Shown: piece after piece, positions 17,210-25,447 of the stretch | Position numbering within the stretch: the stretch's first letter is position 1 | Layout of the letters: each line of letters begins with the position of its first letter | Assembly (NCBI GenBank): GCA_965198915.1 | Contig: CBDAQC010000006.1 | Span: 496,001-560,000 of the forward strand | Direction: 5' to 3' | Source of the DNA: BOG-908 sp965198915 | GTDB taxonomy: Bacteria; Pseudomonadota; Alphaproteobacteria; Acetobacterales; Acetobacteraceae | DNA length: 64,000 bases | Made by a program: the position numbers and the translations under genes | Notes under the pieces: model-generated | The model's database searches: none | Told to the model about the DNA's origin: nothing | The model's input: the letters and a program-made list of their open reading frames with translations, nothing else

Positions 17210-18457
17210 TCACCACTCGACAAGCACAAGCCCTGGACCACCCTGCCCGCCGATGCCGCCGCCCACGCCGCCTGCAGCACCGCTGCCTGGCCCTACGCCG
17301 TTCCTGCCGGCAGTCAGCCCGATTGAAGTTCCAGTCACCGCCAACCCGCCCGCACTGCCGTGCGAGCCGCCGCCTGTGCCGCTCAGCCAGTTGCTGCCCA
17401 CGCTGAGCGCGTCACCGCCGCCACTTCCTGCAATCGCCAGCGCCAGGCCCGAACCGATGCCGCCGCTCGACGCTCCAAGCCCCGCTGCGCCGCTCGAGCC
17501 GCTGGCCCCGGCTGCCCCGCCTGTGGCAGAGGCCACGCTGCCGAAACTGGACGTCCCGCCACCGGCCCCCGAGCCTGCGCCGCCGTTGCCCACAAGCACG
17601 TTGAAGGATTGGCCAGGCGTCACGCCTGCGTAGCCCTCGGCGTAGCCACCGCCGCCACCGCCGCCCCCAGCGCTGCCGAAACCGTTTCCGCCGGCGCCGC
17701 CGCCACCCCAGATACGCAGCCGCACCGCACTCACGCCCGCAGGCGCCGTCCAAACGCCCTGTGTCGTCGGCTGAAACACCGCCATGTTGTGCGTACCGGG
17801 CGTCAGTTGCGGCAATTTGCAACTGACAAAAGGTGCTGTCGGCAATGTCAGGATGTTGGCGGCCGTTATCGTCTGCTGTGCGTAAGCCACGCTCACCACG
17901 TACAGCCCCACCCAGCCGGCATCCACCGCAGGCAAGGTCGGGCTGCCAATGGCAACCGCGGGTCCCGGCTTTACCGAAAGCTGTACCGACTGGATCCGCT
18001 CCGTCATCTGCGCAGCGCCGTCATTTCCGGGGCCGCTATACGGCTGCGCCGGGTTCGCCGCATTGTAGTACGGCAGCACGGTCGCGCCCCCGTCCGTTTC
18101 GGACAGCGTCGCCTCGATCAGGTAGTTGATCACCTGTCCCGATGCCGTCGGTGCCGCCAGCGCAAAGCTGGTGCTGCCGATGTTGATGCCCAGCCTCACC
18201 AGCGGATTGCTCGGCAAAGCCGGAAGCGAGCCGAACGGCGTTGTGTCTATAACGCCGAATTGCGTGATGCTGCCGGCCGCAATGTTGACCGACATCGATG
18301 CTGGCGACGTCGGCGTGCACGCCAGACCATCGGCAACGGTGTTCGTTCCCAGTATCATCTGAGACAAATAGCCGAGCGCCACCATCGTGTTGCGCTGGGC
18401 ATTGAGCAAATCCGTATCGAGCGGAATGCTGCCCGGATACACAATCTGGCGATCCAT
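17210..18457 (-). CDS. Tail adhesin with glycine-rich tip domain
   Basis: A 415-residue protein from the ATG at 18455-18457, starting MDRQIVYPGSIPLDTDLLNA. The first 200 residues form a baseplate-attachment domain. The C-terminal 190 residues are glycine-rich (WGGGGAGGNGFGSAGGGGGGGGY and many GG/GS turns) and end GGQGGPGLVLVEW. That pattern resembles the polyglycine receptor-binding tips of T4-like gp38 adhesins and related phage glycine-rich domains. It is the best candidate for the main host-recognition protein of the particle. Confidence 0.8.
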   Translation of the reverse strand: MDRQIVYPGSIPLDTDLLNAQRNTMVALGYLSQMILGTNTVADGLACTPTSPASMSVNIAAGSITQFGVIDTTPFGSLPALPSNPLVRLGINIGSTSFALAAPTASGQVINYLIEATLSETDGGATVLPYYNAANPAQPYSGPGNDGAAQMTERIQSVQLSVKPGPAVAIGSPTLPAVDAGWVGLYVVSVAYAQQTITAANILTLPTAPFVSCKLPQLTPGTHNMAVFQPTTQGVWTAPAGVSAVRLRIWGGGGAGGNGFGSAGGGGGGGGYAEGYAGVTPGQSFNVLVGNGGAGSGAGGGTSSFGSVASATGGAAGASGSSGAAGLGASSGGIGSGLALAIAGSGGGDALSVGSNWLSGTGGGSHGSAGGLAVTGTSIGLTAGRNGVGPGSGAAGGVGGGIGGQGGPGLVLVEW

Positions 18458-18497
18458 GCATGTACTCCAAAAATGTTTGCGAAAGGATCCGTCAGGT

Positions 18498-19139
18498 CTA
18501 ACCCTGTATCTGGACCCAAACAGTAGAGCCGACCGGCAGGATGGCCGCGGCGGAAGCATAGATGTCAGCGTCGGACACCGGCGTTTGGACCATGGCCAAG
18601 CTTCCGTAGGCTAGCGCACCGCCGGTGTCGTAGCCGGCAAGCTGCGCAATGCCCGCCCCGTGCGGGCGGCGCACTTTCAGGAAGCTCTGATAGGCGAGCT
18701 GCAGGTTGCCATACCCGCCCGCCACGCCGTATCCCACCCCGCCAGCCGCGTATCCACCGGTGTCCATCGGCCGCGCCGGTTCGAACACAACAGGGTTCTG
18801 TCCGGTCAGCTCCGCCAGCGCGCTCACCATCGCCGCCCGTGTTCCCCGCCGGCGCAGCAGCTCGAAGCCGATACGCTGGATGTAGCCGGCGTCGCTCTCC
18901 GCGTTTCGCCGCAACATCGCCAAGCCGAAGAAATCCTGCGCGAAACTGTCGACGAAGCCGCCGCTTGCCGTCAGCAAGCGCGCCTGGGCACGCACCACGC
19001 CGATCAGCCCATAAATGCCGGACCAGGCCACACCGAAACCGTACAGCACCGCCTCGGTAAGCGGGGCCGTGTCACCGAACCAGCGTTGTGGCAGCACCCG
19101 CCACAGACGGCTCACAAAATCCGCAGCATCCCCCTCCAT
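18498..19139 (-). CDS. Baseplate wedge protein, gpI-like
   Basis: A 213-residue protein directly after the gpJ-like gene, the position of phage P2 gpI. It starts MEGDAADFVSRLWRVLPQRWF. The middle contains DSFAQDFFGLAMLRRNAESDAGY and GFELLRRRGTRAAMVSALAELTG, compatible with the wedge-type tail protein I family. The C-terminal part is Gly/Tyr-rich. Function is inferred from order and size. Confidence 0.75.
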   Translation of the reverse strand: MEGDAADFVSRLWRVLPQRWFGDTAPLTEAVLYGFGVAWSGIYGLIGVVRAQARLLTASGGFVDSFAQDFFGLAMLRRNAESDAGYIQRIGFELLRRRGTRAAMVSALAELTGQNPVVFEPARPMDTGGYAAGGVGYGVAGGYGNLQLAYQSFLKVRRPHGAGIAQLAGYDTGGALAYGSLAMVQTPVSDADIYASAAAILPVGSTVWVQIQG

Positions 19140-19140
19140 C

Positions 19141-20262
19141 TCAGCTCACCAAAATGCTGGTCGCGACCAGCACCCCGTTTTCCGGTGCCACCACGTCTGC
19201 CGCTGCACCGTTGATCGTAGCTGACGTAACGCTGATCACGCTGGGGTCGGCGCCATGAGCCAGCGCCTCCAGCTTCGAAACCGCGAGTGTTCCGGCGATC
19301 GGCAAGGCGGCGATCCAAGCAGCCGCCGCAGCCTGGATGGCAAGCGCGACCGTCGGCTTGGTTGCGGGATTGGAGGTAGCGAAACTGATTTGCACGCCTA
19401 TTTGCAACACCAGCGGCCCGGTAACGGCATAGGTGGCACCGATTGGACGCACCACCTCCACGGCACTGCTCGCGGCCGCCAGCAAATTGTCTGAGGGCGC
19501 TCCCGTACCGTCATCAACTACCACCCAAAAGTGACCGGGGAGCGCAGCACCGGTCGTGTCCTGGTTCTCCAGCACGGCATAACGCAAACCCTGCTGTAGC
19601 GAAGCGACGGCGAAGTCCACTGCCTGCGGCGTAGCGAGCGAACGGCTGTTTATGTAGAGCTGAAAGCGCGCTCGCAATGCCGCATCGCTCTCCGCATCCA
19701 CACCGCCCGCGAACGCCGCGGCGTTCGTCACCGTGTCTATGCCCGGTATCGGTGACGTTAACAGGCCTATCGCGCCTGCCTGGACATTTCCCGCTATGCC
19801 AGGCGTCATGGCCTGTGCAGGCACCGTCACGCTGCTCACCAGCGGTGGCACGGCATAGCCGGAACTTCCGTTCCACGCCGGGTTGCTGCTTTGCTGTATC
19901 ACCTGGAACGTCTGCGTCCCATCATTTGTGCTGACGGTAGCCCCCACAGGGACGCTGGCGCTCATGCCGGGCGAGTAACGCGAGAATGTCAGGGAGCCTA
20001 CACTCGCAGTCCCTGGCAGCCGTATCAGGCTGAAATCGGCCATCCAGCTGTCCAGGTCAGTCCCAGTGCTCGTGGCCGCACGTGTCGAGGTCAGCACCTG
20101 CAGGATAAGCCACTGCATCCACAACGCCGACGCCGCGCAGGCCTCGAGGAGCGCACGCAACACACTTCCAACCGACAGATCGACCAGTTGGGCCGCGTTG
20201 CCCTGCACACCCGCCGCCATGTTCTCCAGCAGCACTGAAAACTTCTGCAGCGGAAGGATCAT
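19141..20262 (-). CDS. Baseplate J-like protein
   Basis: A 373-residue baseplate wedge protein of the gpJ/Mu gp47 family. It reads QNAAQL-like helices early (NMAAGVQGNAAQLVDLSVGSVLRALLEACAA trimmed: key residues DLSVGSVLRALLE), then the beta domain with SLTFSR and TVPAQAMTPGIAGNVQAGAI. The family motif DAESDAALRARFQLY follows. It should form the wedge that opens during sheath contraction. The gene sits between gp25-like and gpI-like genes, as in P2. Confidence 0.9.
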   Translation of the reverse strand: MILPLQKFSVLLENMAAGVQGNAAQLVDLSVGSVLRALLEACAASALWMQWLILQVLTSTRAATSTGTDLDSWMADFSLIRLPGTASVGSLTFSRYSPGMSASVPVGATVSTNDGTQTFQVIQQSSNPAWNGSSGYAVPPLVSSVTVPAQAMTPGIAGNVQAGAIGLLTSPIPGIDTVTNAAAFAGGVDAESDAALRARFQLYINSRSLATPQAVDFAVASLQQGLRYAVLENQDTTGAALPGHFWVVVDDGTGAPSDNLLAAASSAVEVVRPIGATYAVTGPLVLQIGVQISFATSNPATKPTVALAIQAAAAAWIAALPIAGTLAVSKLEALAHGADPSVISVTSATINGAAADVVAPENGVLVATSILVS

Positions 20263-20263
20263 G

Positions 20264-20632
20264 TCAAACGCCTACCGAGAATGAGAGAACCTGCGTCGAG
20301 CCGCTTACCGAGTCGACGTACCGTATCTGCACGTAAACGCTGCCATCGGAGGCCGACGTCACGTCGATCGCCGGCTCTGGCAATCGCGAAACCGAGGTTT
20401 CCATGAAGATCTGGCTACGTATCGTCGCCCGTATCGAAGCGACGTTGCAGGGAGTCCCGACAAACTGCGCCAGGCCGGCGCCATAAGTAGGGTTCCAGAT
20501 ATAATCGCCTGGATTGGTCAGTAACCGCCTGAGCACACGCTGCTGACCAAGGGTGGTCCCCGAGGCAAGTGCGACGTCGCCGATACTGCTCGCGCCCAGG
20601 TCTTGTCCCCAAAGCAGGGCTGCATCCTGCAT
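20264..20632 (-). CDS. Baseplate protein, gp25/gpW family
   Basis: A 122-residue wedge protein from the ATG at 20630-20632, starting MQDAALLWGQDLGASSIGDV. The family features are the QQRVLRRLLTNPGDYIWNPTYGAGL segment (read as key residues LLTNPG and YGAGL), a conserved turn around PCNVASIRATI, and EPAIDVTSASDGSVYVQIRY. Proteins of this family anchor the sheath to the baseplate and are lysozyme-related in fold but not enzymatic. Start chosen just after the spike gene stop. Confidence 0.85.
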   Translation of the reverse strand: MQDAALLWGQDLGASSIGDVALASGTTLGQQRVLRRLLTNPGDYIWNPTYGAGLAQFVGTPCNVASIRATIRSQIFMETSVSRLPEPAIDVTSASDGSVYVQIRYVDSVSGSTQVLSFSVGV

Positions 20633-20645
20633 GCGCCGTCTCCTT

Positions 20646-21170
20646 TCAGTCCGTGGGATCAGCCCGAGACGAAGATGGCGGATGCACGTGGACATTGTAG
20701 TGCGCCCGCAAATCCGCCAGTGAGCCATGCTGGTCATAGACGTTGCCGCTTACCCGCAAATCGCCGGTGTGCGTCCACGTACTACCGGAACTCTCGATCG
20801 AGCCGTCGTTGTGCAGTTTCAGAAAACTGCCCGTCTTATGCACCAGCCAGAATTCGCCGACCGGCGCCTGCGGCGGCTGCACCATGTTGGACCACAGCCG
20901 GCCAACCACGATGCCCTGCTCCGCGTCCCCCTCTTGCCACACGACAAGCACCTGATCGCCCGTAGCAGGCAGGCACGCCAGACCCCAGCCTGCGCCCACC
21001 CAGGCCGACGTCACAGGCAACCACCCCGTCAGCACATCCTCCGGCTGCACCGTTACCCGCACCGTGAAAGTTGCGGGGTCAACCGATTGCACCACCGCCA
21101 AACGCGGCTGGCCCCAGCTTTGGTCCATCTGCGCAGCATGCGCTTTCAAGTGGTTCAGAAAGCTGTCCAC
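20646..21170 (-). CDS. Baseplate spike, gpV-like
   Basis: A 174-residue spike protein. Residues 1-100 form the OB-fold (FTVRVTVQPEDVLTGWLPVTS), with GDQVLVVWQEGD typical of gpV/gp45-type spikes. The rest is beta-helical (GSFLKLHNDGSIESSG, GDLRVSGNVYDQHG). The tip has an HVHP motif near residue 166, resembling the iron-binding HxH of spike tips. The GTG start at 21168-21170 overlaps the end of the hub gene by 16 bases. It punctures the outer membrane on contraction. Confidence 0.88.
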   Translation of the reverse strand: MDSFLNHLKAHAAQMDQSWGQPRLAVVQSVDPATFTVRVTVQPEDVLTGWLPVTSAWVGAGWGLACLPATGDQVLVVWQEGDAEQGIVVGRLWSNMVQPPQAPVGEFWLVHKTGSFLKLHNDGSIESSGSTWTHTGDLRVSGNVYDQHGSLADLRAHYNVHVHPPSSSRADPTD

Positions 21171-22183
21171 GATGGCAACCTCGCTTCCAAAGTCTGAACG
21201 AAGCCGCCGTCGAACGAGACCCGCCGTTCCACACCGGTTATGGTCCAGATCCCGTCGAAATCCGTGTTGGTTTCCGCAAGCACCAGTATGTCCCGCGGCT
21301 GCGTGGTCAGATCGCCCGGCATCTCGATGCAGACACCACGTTCATGCTGGTACATCTGCGTTAGCAACCGCTGTGCTTCAGCCTGAGCCGCGTCTGACGA
21401 CAGGTTCGGCCGCACGACCACGTAGCTGCGCGGTGCCCCATCGGACGTCGATGAAGCCGTCTGCAACACACCTGTCTGCCCCCGGCAATCCCAACTTTTC
21501 ACGCTCACTGACACGCCGCCGCTTAACGACAGAAGACGCTCCAATCGCACGGACAAGCAGTCACCCGGCGTAAGCAGAAGCGTCGAAGCCGTCTGGTCCG
21601 GCGGGGCAAAATACAGCGACTGACCCTCCACCCAGACGTCGAACCCCGCGCCTTCCGCCAGGCGGATGAGCAAATCCCACTCCGTCGTGGCGCGCGCATG
21701 CTGGTCCAACGTCGTGCGTGAGTAGGAACTCTGGTAGTCTCGCCCTATCACCGCCGTAGTTGGCGTGATCACCGGGACGAGCCCGCGCCTGGCGGCAAGC
21801 AGCCCGGCAATGTCGCTGGCCGTCAGGTTCTCGAAACTCTCCTGCGTGCGCGCCTCGATGAAGCGAGACGTAAGATCACGTCCTTCGACATGAACCAAAC
21901 CACGCCCGACGTCGAACTCAAGCCGGTCCACCTCGCCGTATATGAGGCTGCTCCACGCACCGCCGATCCCCGCACGTATCTCGACGTCCAGCGTGTCGCC
22001 CGTCCAGATCGCGTATCCCGTGGCGGTCAAAGACGCCCGCAGCCTGTAACGGTCGGCTGCCAGGTGGTTGTTGGCGTCCACCTCCACGTCGATAATCCCT
22101 GGGATCGCCTGGCCATTCACGAGCACACTTACCTGCGGTGCCCGCGCGTCACTCAAAGCCCACCCCTCCTCCGGCCGACGCAT
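21155..22183 (-). CDS. Baseplate hub protein, phage late control gene D family
   Basis: A 342-residue hub protein (gpD/gp27-like). Features are SVLVNGQAIPGIIDVEVD near the N-terminus, VEGRDLTSRFIEARTQESF, the stretch IGRDYQSSYSRTTLDQHARAT, and WDLLIRLAEGAGFDVWVEG, which is characteristic of the family. It trimerises around the spike. Alternative starts are the ATG at 22183, inside the LysM gene, or a TTG at 22156, just before that gene ends. The latter would give 333 residues and removes an unlikely N-terminal segment. Confidence 0.88.
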   Translation of the reverse strand: MRRPEEGWALSDARAPQVSVLVNGQAIPGIIDVEVDANNHLAADRYRLRASLTATGYAIWTGDTLDVEIRAGIGGAWSSLIYGEVDRLEFDVGRGLVHVEGRDLTSRFIEARTQESFENLTASDIAGLLAARRGLVPVITPTTAVIGRDYQSSYSRTTLDQHARATTEWDLLIRLAEGAGFDVWVEGQSLYFAPPDQTASTLLLTPGDCLSVRLERLLSLSGGVSVSVKSWDCRGQTGVLQTASSTSDGAPRSYVVVRPNLSSDAAQAEAQRLLTQMYQHERGVCIEMPGDLTTQPRDILVLAETNTDFDGIWTITGVERRVSFDGGFVQTLEARLPSWTAF

Positions 22184-22334
22184 CCAGGTCGGGTATTTGC
22201 AGCACGGTCAGACCCGAGAGCCATGGGTCGGAAATGCCGTTCAGCGCGGCAATCCTGTTCCACTGCGTGGCATCGTTCAGATATGTCCCCGCAACCGCGA
22301 ACAACGTTCCGCTCGCAACTGTAACCGTCTGCAT
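22149..22334 (-). CDS. LysM-type tail protein X
   Basis: A 61-residue protein starting MQTVTVASGTLFAVAGTYL. It is a single LysM-like domain of the phage gpX family (NDATQWNRIAALNGISDPWL, key residues WNRIA and NGI). The start overlaps the stop of the preceding gene as TGATG. LysM domains of this type dock between tape measure, tube and hub during tail initiation. Confidence 0.85.
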   Translation of the reverse strand: MQTVTVASGTLFAVAGTYLNDATQWNRIAALNGISDPWLSGLTVLQIPDLDASAGGGVGFE

Positions 22335-23014
22335 CAGACCTGTATCCCTGACAGATTGGCCAAGGCGCGCCCGACAAATCCCTGCGCCAAGCTGAGCTGG
22401 GCCAAACTGCCGCACGCGGTCACCAGCGTCGGTACATCGGTTGCCGACAGGGACTGCTCTGCGCCCGCCATGGCGGGTGCAATCGAGGCCTGAGCCTGGC
22501 TCAACCCGATCGTGACCGCGGCCACACCGTTCGCACCCGGCGACAGTGCACCCGAAGCGGACGCCTCGGCCAACAAGCTGGACAGACCCAACGGCGCGGC
22601 GGCCGAGCTCAGATCCGCCAATATGCTGCTGACCACGTCAGGCGCCTGGACGAGCGCTGACTGCGCAAGGTCGCTCAGCACCGTGCATTCGATCTTGTAT
22701 GTGATCCACCACGGATTGCAGTAATCCAGGTCGAGCAGGGTGATGACGACGTCGTAGCAGAAGGCGTCCCAAGCCAGCGCCAGAACGCCGCCCGCCACGC
22801 GCATCGCGTCGAACGTGCGCGCACGGTCGCCCGCATCCGCACCGGACAGGATGCCAGACCAGGACAGCGCCTTGTCGTCGCGGCCCATTACGTCAATCAC
22901 GCGCCCGCCACCCAGCAATTTGTGGACGGCGGCGCGCTGCGCTCCGCCAAAGCGCACGCTGGCCGGAACCTCGAACCCGTCGAGATCCAGCCCGCCCAAC
23001 GTCAGTAAAGCCAT
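22334..23014 (-). CDS. Baseplate/tail initiator protein, gpU-like candidate
   Basis: A 226-residue protein. The first 110 residues (MALLTLGGLDLDGFEVPASV, GGAQRAAVHKLLGGGRVIDVMG, DDKALSWSGILSG) resemble the N-terminal domain of phage proteins annotated as DNA-circularisation or gpU-like tail proteins. The rest is an alanine-rich helical region. It overlaps the tape-measure-candidate stop by one base and the LysM start by three. Role at the hub/tube boundary is inferred from gene order. Confidence 0.65.
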   Translation of the reverse strand: MALLTLGGLDLDGFEVPASVRFGGAQRAAVHKLLGGGRVIDVMGRDDKALSWSGILSGADAGDRARTFDAMRVAGGVLALAWDAFCYDVVITLLDLDYCNPWWITYKIECTVLSDLAQSALVQAPDVVSSILADLSSAAAPLGLSSLLAEASASGALSPGANGVAAVTIGLSQAQASIAPAMAGAEQSLSATDVPTLVTACGSLAQLSLAQGFVGRALANLSGIQV

Positions 23015-24135
23015 CAGCCCCCCACCGTGGCACCGGGCAGCAACCGTCCGCGACGCGGGTCAAACCCGGTCGGTCCAGCCGATGCCCGCCCCGCCGCCTG
23101 CGTCAGAAATCGCGAAATCCATCGACCAACCAGCGCCCCGTCGAGATAGACGTCGCCCTCGGTCGGCCCCGCACTCGCCGCGGCCGGTGGCGGCGCGGCC
23201 GGCGCCTGCGCCGATGAAGCAGCCTCCGAAGCCGGCTGAGGCTCCGCGAAGGGTCGCTCCTGAGCCGGCGCCGATGGCGCCTGGCTCGTCGCCATGCGCT
23301 CGGCAGCAAAGACGTCATCCCCTCTTCCAGCCGGCGCCGGCGCCGATGCCGCCACCTGTTCCCACGCGAGCGGTGCTGCCCCCACAGCACCGCCCGGAAC
23401 AGCCGCTTGCGCTTGGGGCGCCGCAACAAACGCCGGCTCGGCAGAACGCGCCGCGTCTGGCCTGACATCAGTGTCCAGGCTCGCCGGCGACGGCGTGGGT
23501 GTCGGCCGCTGACCCCTGGCGGCCGCCCCGATCGTCGCAAGCGAGACCGGCGCGGAAATCTGCAACACGCTCTGCGGCACCGCCGCCGGAGCCGCCTGCG
23601 GTGCCTGCACCACCTGTTCAGCCTGATCCGGCATAGGCGCCGCTACGGGCGCGGCAGCCGCAGCCAACAACGGCGCAGCAGCGGCCGGTGCAGCCACAGC
23701 CGGCAAAACACCCGCCGCGCTCTGCGGCTCCGGCACGGCCACTGCGGAGGTCGCCTGCACCCTAGGCGGCGTAGCCGCCTCGCTCACCTGCGGCCATACC
23801 GGCACCGTAGCCGGCGCCGCCTCCACCCGCGCCACCGCCGATACAATCTCCGGCGATGCGGCCACCACCGGTGCACGCTCCCGCCGGATTCCCGCCAGCG
23901 CACTCTCCTTTGCAGGCGCAGCTACTGCCTCCTTCGTCAGCGCCTTCTCGACAGCAGGAACTGCCCGAATAGCCGACAACGCGGACACTGAAGCCGCACG
24001 AAGCTGCTGCACCGATACGCCACCTGCCTGCAGCACCCGCTCAAGTTGCGCAGTGTCACGGCGTGCCTGCGCCATATGGGCGGACACGCCATCTCCCAAA
24101 GCCAGCGTCACGCCAATCTCGTAGGCCTCGCTCAC
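23014..24135 (-). CDS. Short Ala/Pro-rich tape-measure candidate
   Basis: A 373-residue protein at the tape-measure position, after the chaperone genes and before the hub genes. The N-terminal 60 residues are helical (SAHMAQARRDTAQLERVLQAG). Residues 80-330 are low-complexity, built mostly of Ala, Pro, Val and Gln. The C-terminus GDVYLDGALVGRWISRFL is more ordered. It lacks the long helices and membrane segments of usual tape measures and is much shorter than the 700-1000 residues common in P2-like phages. The GTG start overlaps the upstream stop as GTGA. Confidence 0.6.
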   Translation of the reverse strand: MSEAYEIGVTLALGDGVSAHMAQARRDTAQLERVLQAGGVSVQQLRAASVSALSAIRAVPAVEKALTKEAVAAPAKESALAGIRRERAPVVAASPEIVSAVARVEAAPATVPVWPQVSEAATPPRVQATSAVAVPEPQSAAGVLPAVAAPAAAAPLLAAAAAPVAAPMPDQAEQVVQAPQAAPAAVPQSVLQISAPVSLATIGAAARGQRPTPTPSPASLDTDVRPDAARSAEPAFVAAPQAQAAVPGGAVGAAPLAWEQVAASAPAPAGRGDDVFAAERMATSQAPSAPAQERPFAEPQPASEAASSAQAPAAPPPAAASAGPTEGDVYLDGALVGRWISRFLTQAAGRASAGPTGFDPRRGRLLPGATVGG

Positions 24136-24392
24136 CGCAGCGCCTCCCGAAAATGCCGGTGCAGCACGCGCACCACGTCATCGCTCACCGAACCTGCAAT
24201 TCCCGCCATAGGCGCGCTCGGCGCCCTGCCCGGCTCACCCAGTTCGGCCGCCCATACAGCCCGCGAACGGCTCACAACGGTCAAGCGTGCACCTTCCGCG
24301 TGCACCGAAAGGTCCGCATCGAGCCCGCGCGCCGACAATCCTGCGCGCAGCGCCTCAGCAAGAATGTTGCCCGCGTGTAGCAGCGCGTCCAT
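24132..24392 (-). CDS. Small tail-assembly protein
   Basis: An 86-residue helical protein starting MDALLHAGNILAEALRAGL. The ATG at 24390-24392 overlaps, as TGATG, the stop codon of the -1 frameshift extension of the chaperone gene, not the zero-frame stop. A TTG further upstream at 24422 is in frame but less likely. Its place next to the tape measure suggests a tail-assembly role. No family is recognised. Confidence 0.6.
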   Translation of the reverse strand: MDALLHAGNILAEALRAGLSARGLDADLSVHAEGARLTVVSRSRAVWAAELGEPGRAPSAPMAGIAGSVSDDVVRVLHRHFREALR

Positions 24393-24568
24393 CACGGCTT
24401 CTTCCAACGCTGCGCCCCCCAATCGTACTCGAACCCGTCAAACCGCCCCATCACCACAACCCACGCCAACCGCTCATCCGCAGGTAGGCTGAAGGCCACA
24501 TCAAACGGCACCCCGTTCCGAACCAGGTAGAGGCAATCAACCAGATCGGGGTGCCCGCTCAGTTTCCC
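24392..24568 (-). CDS. -1 frameshift extension of the tail-assembly chaperone
   Basis: This 56-codon reading frame has no start codon of its own near its beginning. Read from the slippery site it encodes LSGHPDLVDCLYLVRNGVPF and continues to WGAQRWKKP before TGA at 24392-24394. The encoded sequence is protein-like, with an MGRFDGFEYDWG segment. Fused to the 114-residue zero-frame product it would give 170 residues, analogous to gpE+E-prime of P2 and gpG-T of lambda. The next gene starts exactly at its stop. Confidence 0.8.
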   Translation of the reverse strand, partial: GKLSGHPDLVDCLYLVRNGVPFDVAFSLPADERLAWVVVMGRFDGFEYDWGAQRWKKP

Positions 24569-24903
24569 TGCGCCGCACTCCCCAGAACGGGTGCCGGCTC
24601 GGCCGCTAGATGAGACGCAACCGCCGCGATCCCCACATCACCCAGCCGCGCCACCAGCGCCTCGATCTGTCCTTCCGTCACCGGCGGTGGCACGGGAACG
24701 GTGTCGATCGCCACCACGCTCGCCGCCAGCATCGCCATCCCCAGATACGGGTTGTTCTGCGAAAGCACCGGCCCGATCGCCTTGAACAACCGCAAACGGT
24801 CCAGCGCCGTCATCCTGCGCAACACGAGCTCACGCCCGTCCGCATCGTGCACCACCAGCGTCGAAGACGCGGAAGCCACGATTTGCGCGCTCGGCGATGT
24901 CAT
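24559..24903 (-). CDS. Tail-assembly chaperone, zero-frame product
   Basis: A 114-residue protein between the tube gene and the tape-measure candidate, the position of P2 gpE. It starts MTSPSAQIVASASSTLVVHD and contains an RRMTALDRLRLFKAIGPVLS segment (key residues MTALDRLRLFK), followed by helical stretches. It ends AAQGN at the slippery site. Such proteins, in short and frameshifted long forms, coat the tape measure while the tube polymerises. Start ATG overlaps the tube gene end. Confidence 0.82.
   Translation of the reverse strand: MTSPSAQIVASASSTLVVHDADGRELVLRRMTALDRLRLFKAIGPVLSQNNPYLGMAMLAASVVAIDTVPVPPPVTEGQIEALVARLGDVGIAAVASHLAAEPAPVLGSAAQGN
24562..24568 (-). other. Programmed -1 ribosomal frameshift site GGGAAAC
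   Basis: The minus strand carries the canonical slippery heptamer G-GGA-AAC in the correct phase (codons GGA AAC), followed immediately by the zero-frame stop TGA. A small CGGG/CCCG hairpin begins a few bases downstream. Placement at the end of the tail-assembly chaperone matches the conserved phage strategy. Confidence 0.85.
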
Positions 24904-25331
24904 CAGACGCGCTGACGCTGGGTCGCGAAGAACTCAAGCTTCTGCTTCACCGTCGAGTCACCCTTCCAGGTTCCCGCGTTGACCAGCTTGAACACCACGC
25001 CGCTATACTGGTAAGTCGAAACCGACCCATCCACTTCGGTCACGTATTGATAGACGGCACCCGCCGGCAGCGAACCCTGCGTCAGGAAAGTCTGCTCGGA
25101 CAATGCGATGAAGTCGTCCACCGCACTCGTTCCGCGCTCTACTTCGAAGCTGCCCTCCCAACCTTTCGGTAGCTCCGCACCCATCGGCACGCCGTCCAGC
25201 CGATCCAGCCGAACCGATTGCGTCATCTGCCGGCTCTCGAACCCCGTCACATATGTCAGGTCTACGCGCCCTTGCGGCCCCATCACCACCAACTGGCAAT
25301 CGCGCCCGATCGAAAACGAATTGATCGGCAT
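24903..25331 (-). CDS. Tail tube protein
   Basis: A 142-residue protein immediately after the sheath gene, as expected for the FI/FII order. It starts MPINSFSIGRDCQLVVMGPQ and is beta-rich, with a long loop around ESRQMTQSVRLDRLDGVPMG and the strand ending STVKQKLEFFATQRQRV. Size and features fit the tube fold shared with gpV/Hcp-like proteins. A host-type hairpin repeat lies 30 bases upstream of the start. Confidence 0.8.
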   Translation of the reverse strand: MPINSFSIGRDCQLVVMGPQGRVDLTYVTGFESRQMTQSVRLDRLDGVPMGAELPKGWEGSFEVERGTSAVDDFIALSEQTFLTQGSLPAGAVYQYVTEVDGSVSTYQYSGVVFKLVNAGTWKGDSTVKQKLEFFATQRQRV

Positions 25332-25360
25332 TCAGTGTTCTCCATAAATACAAGCGCAAA

Positions 25361-25420
25361 GAAGCAAAGCCTTCTTTTCTGTAGAAAAGAAGCGAAAGAC
25401 TTTTGCTCCCTGTCGGCGAC
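25361..25420 (+). repeat. Two-hairpin dispersed repeat, copy 4, inside the phage cluster
   Basis: Stem CCTTCTTTTCT/AGAAAAGAAG, then GCGAAAGACTTTTGC and the tail TCCCTGTCGGCGACC. Near-identical to copy 1 for about 55 bases. Lies between the sheath stop and the tube start, with the gene-facing end towards the tube gene. Confidence 0.85.
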
Positions 25421-25447
25421 CTCAGACCTCCGACAGCTAGCCTCAGC

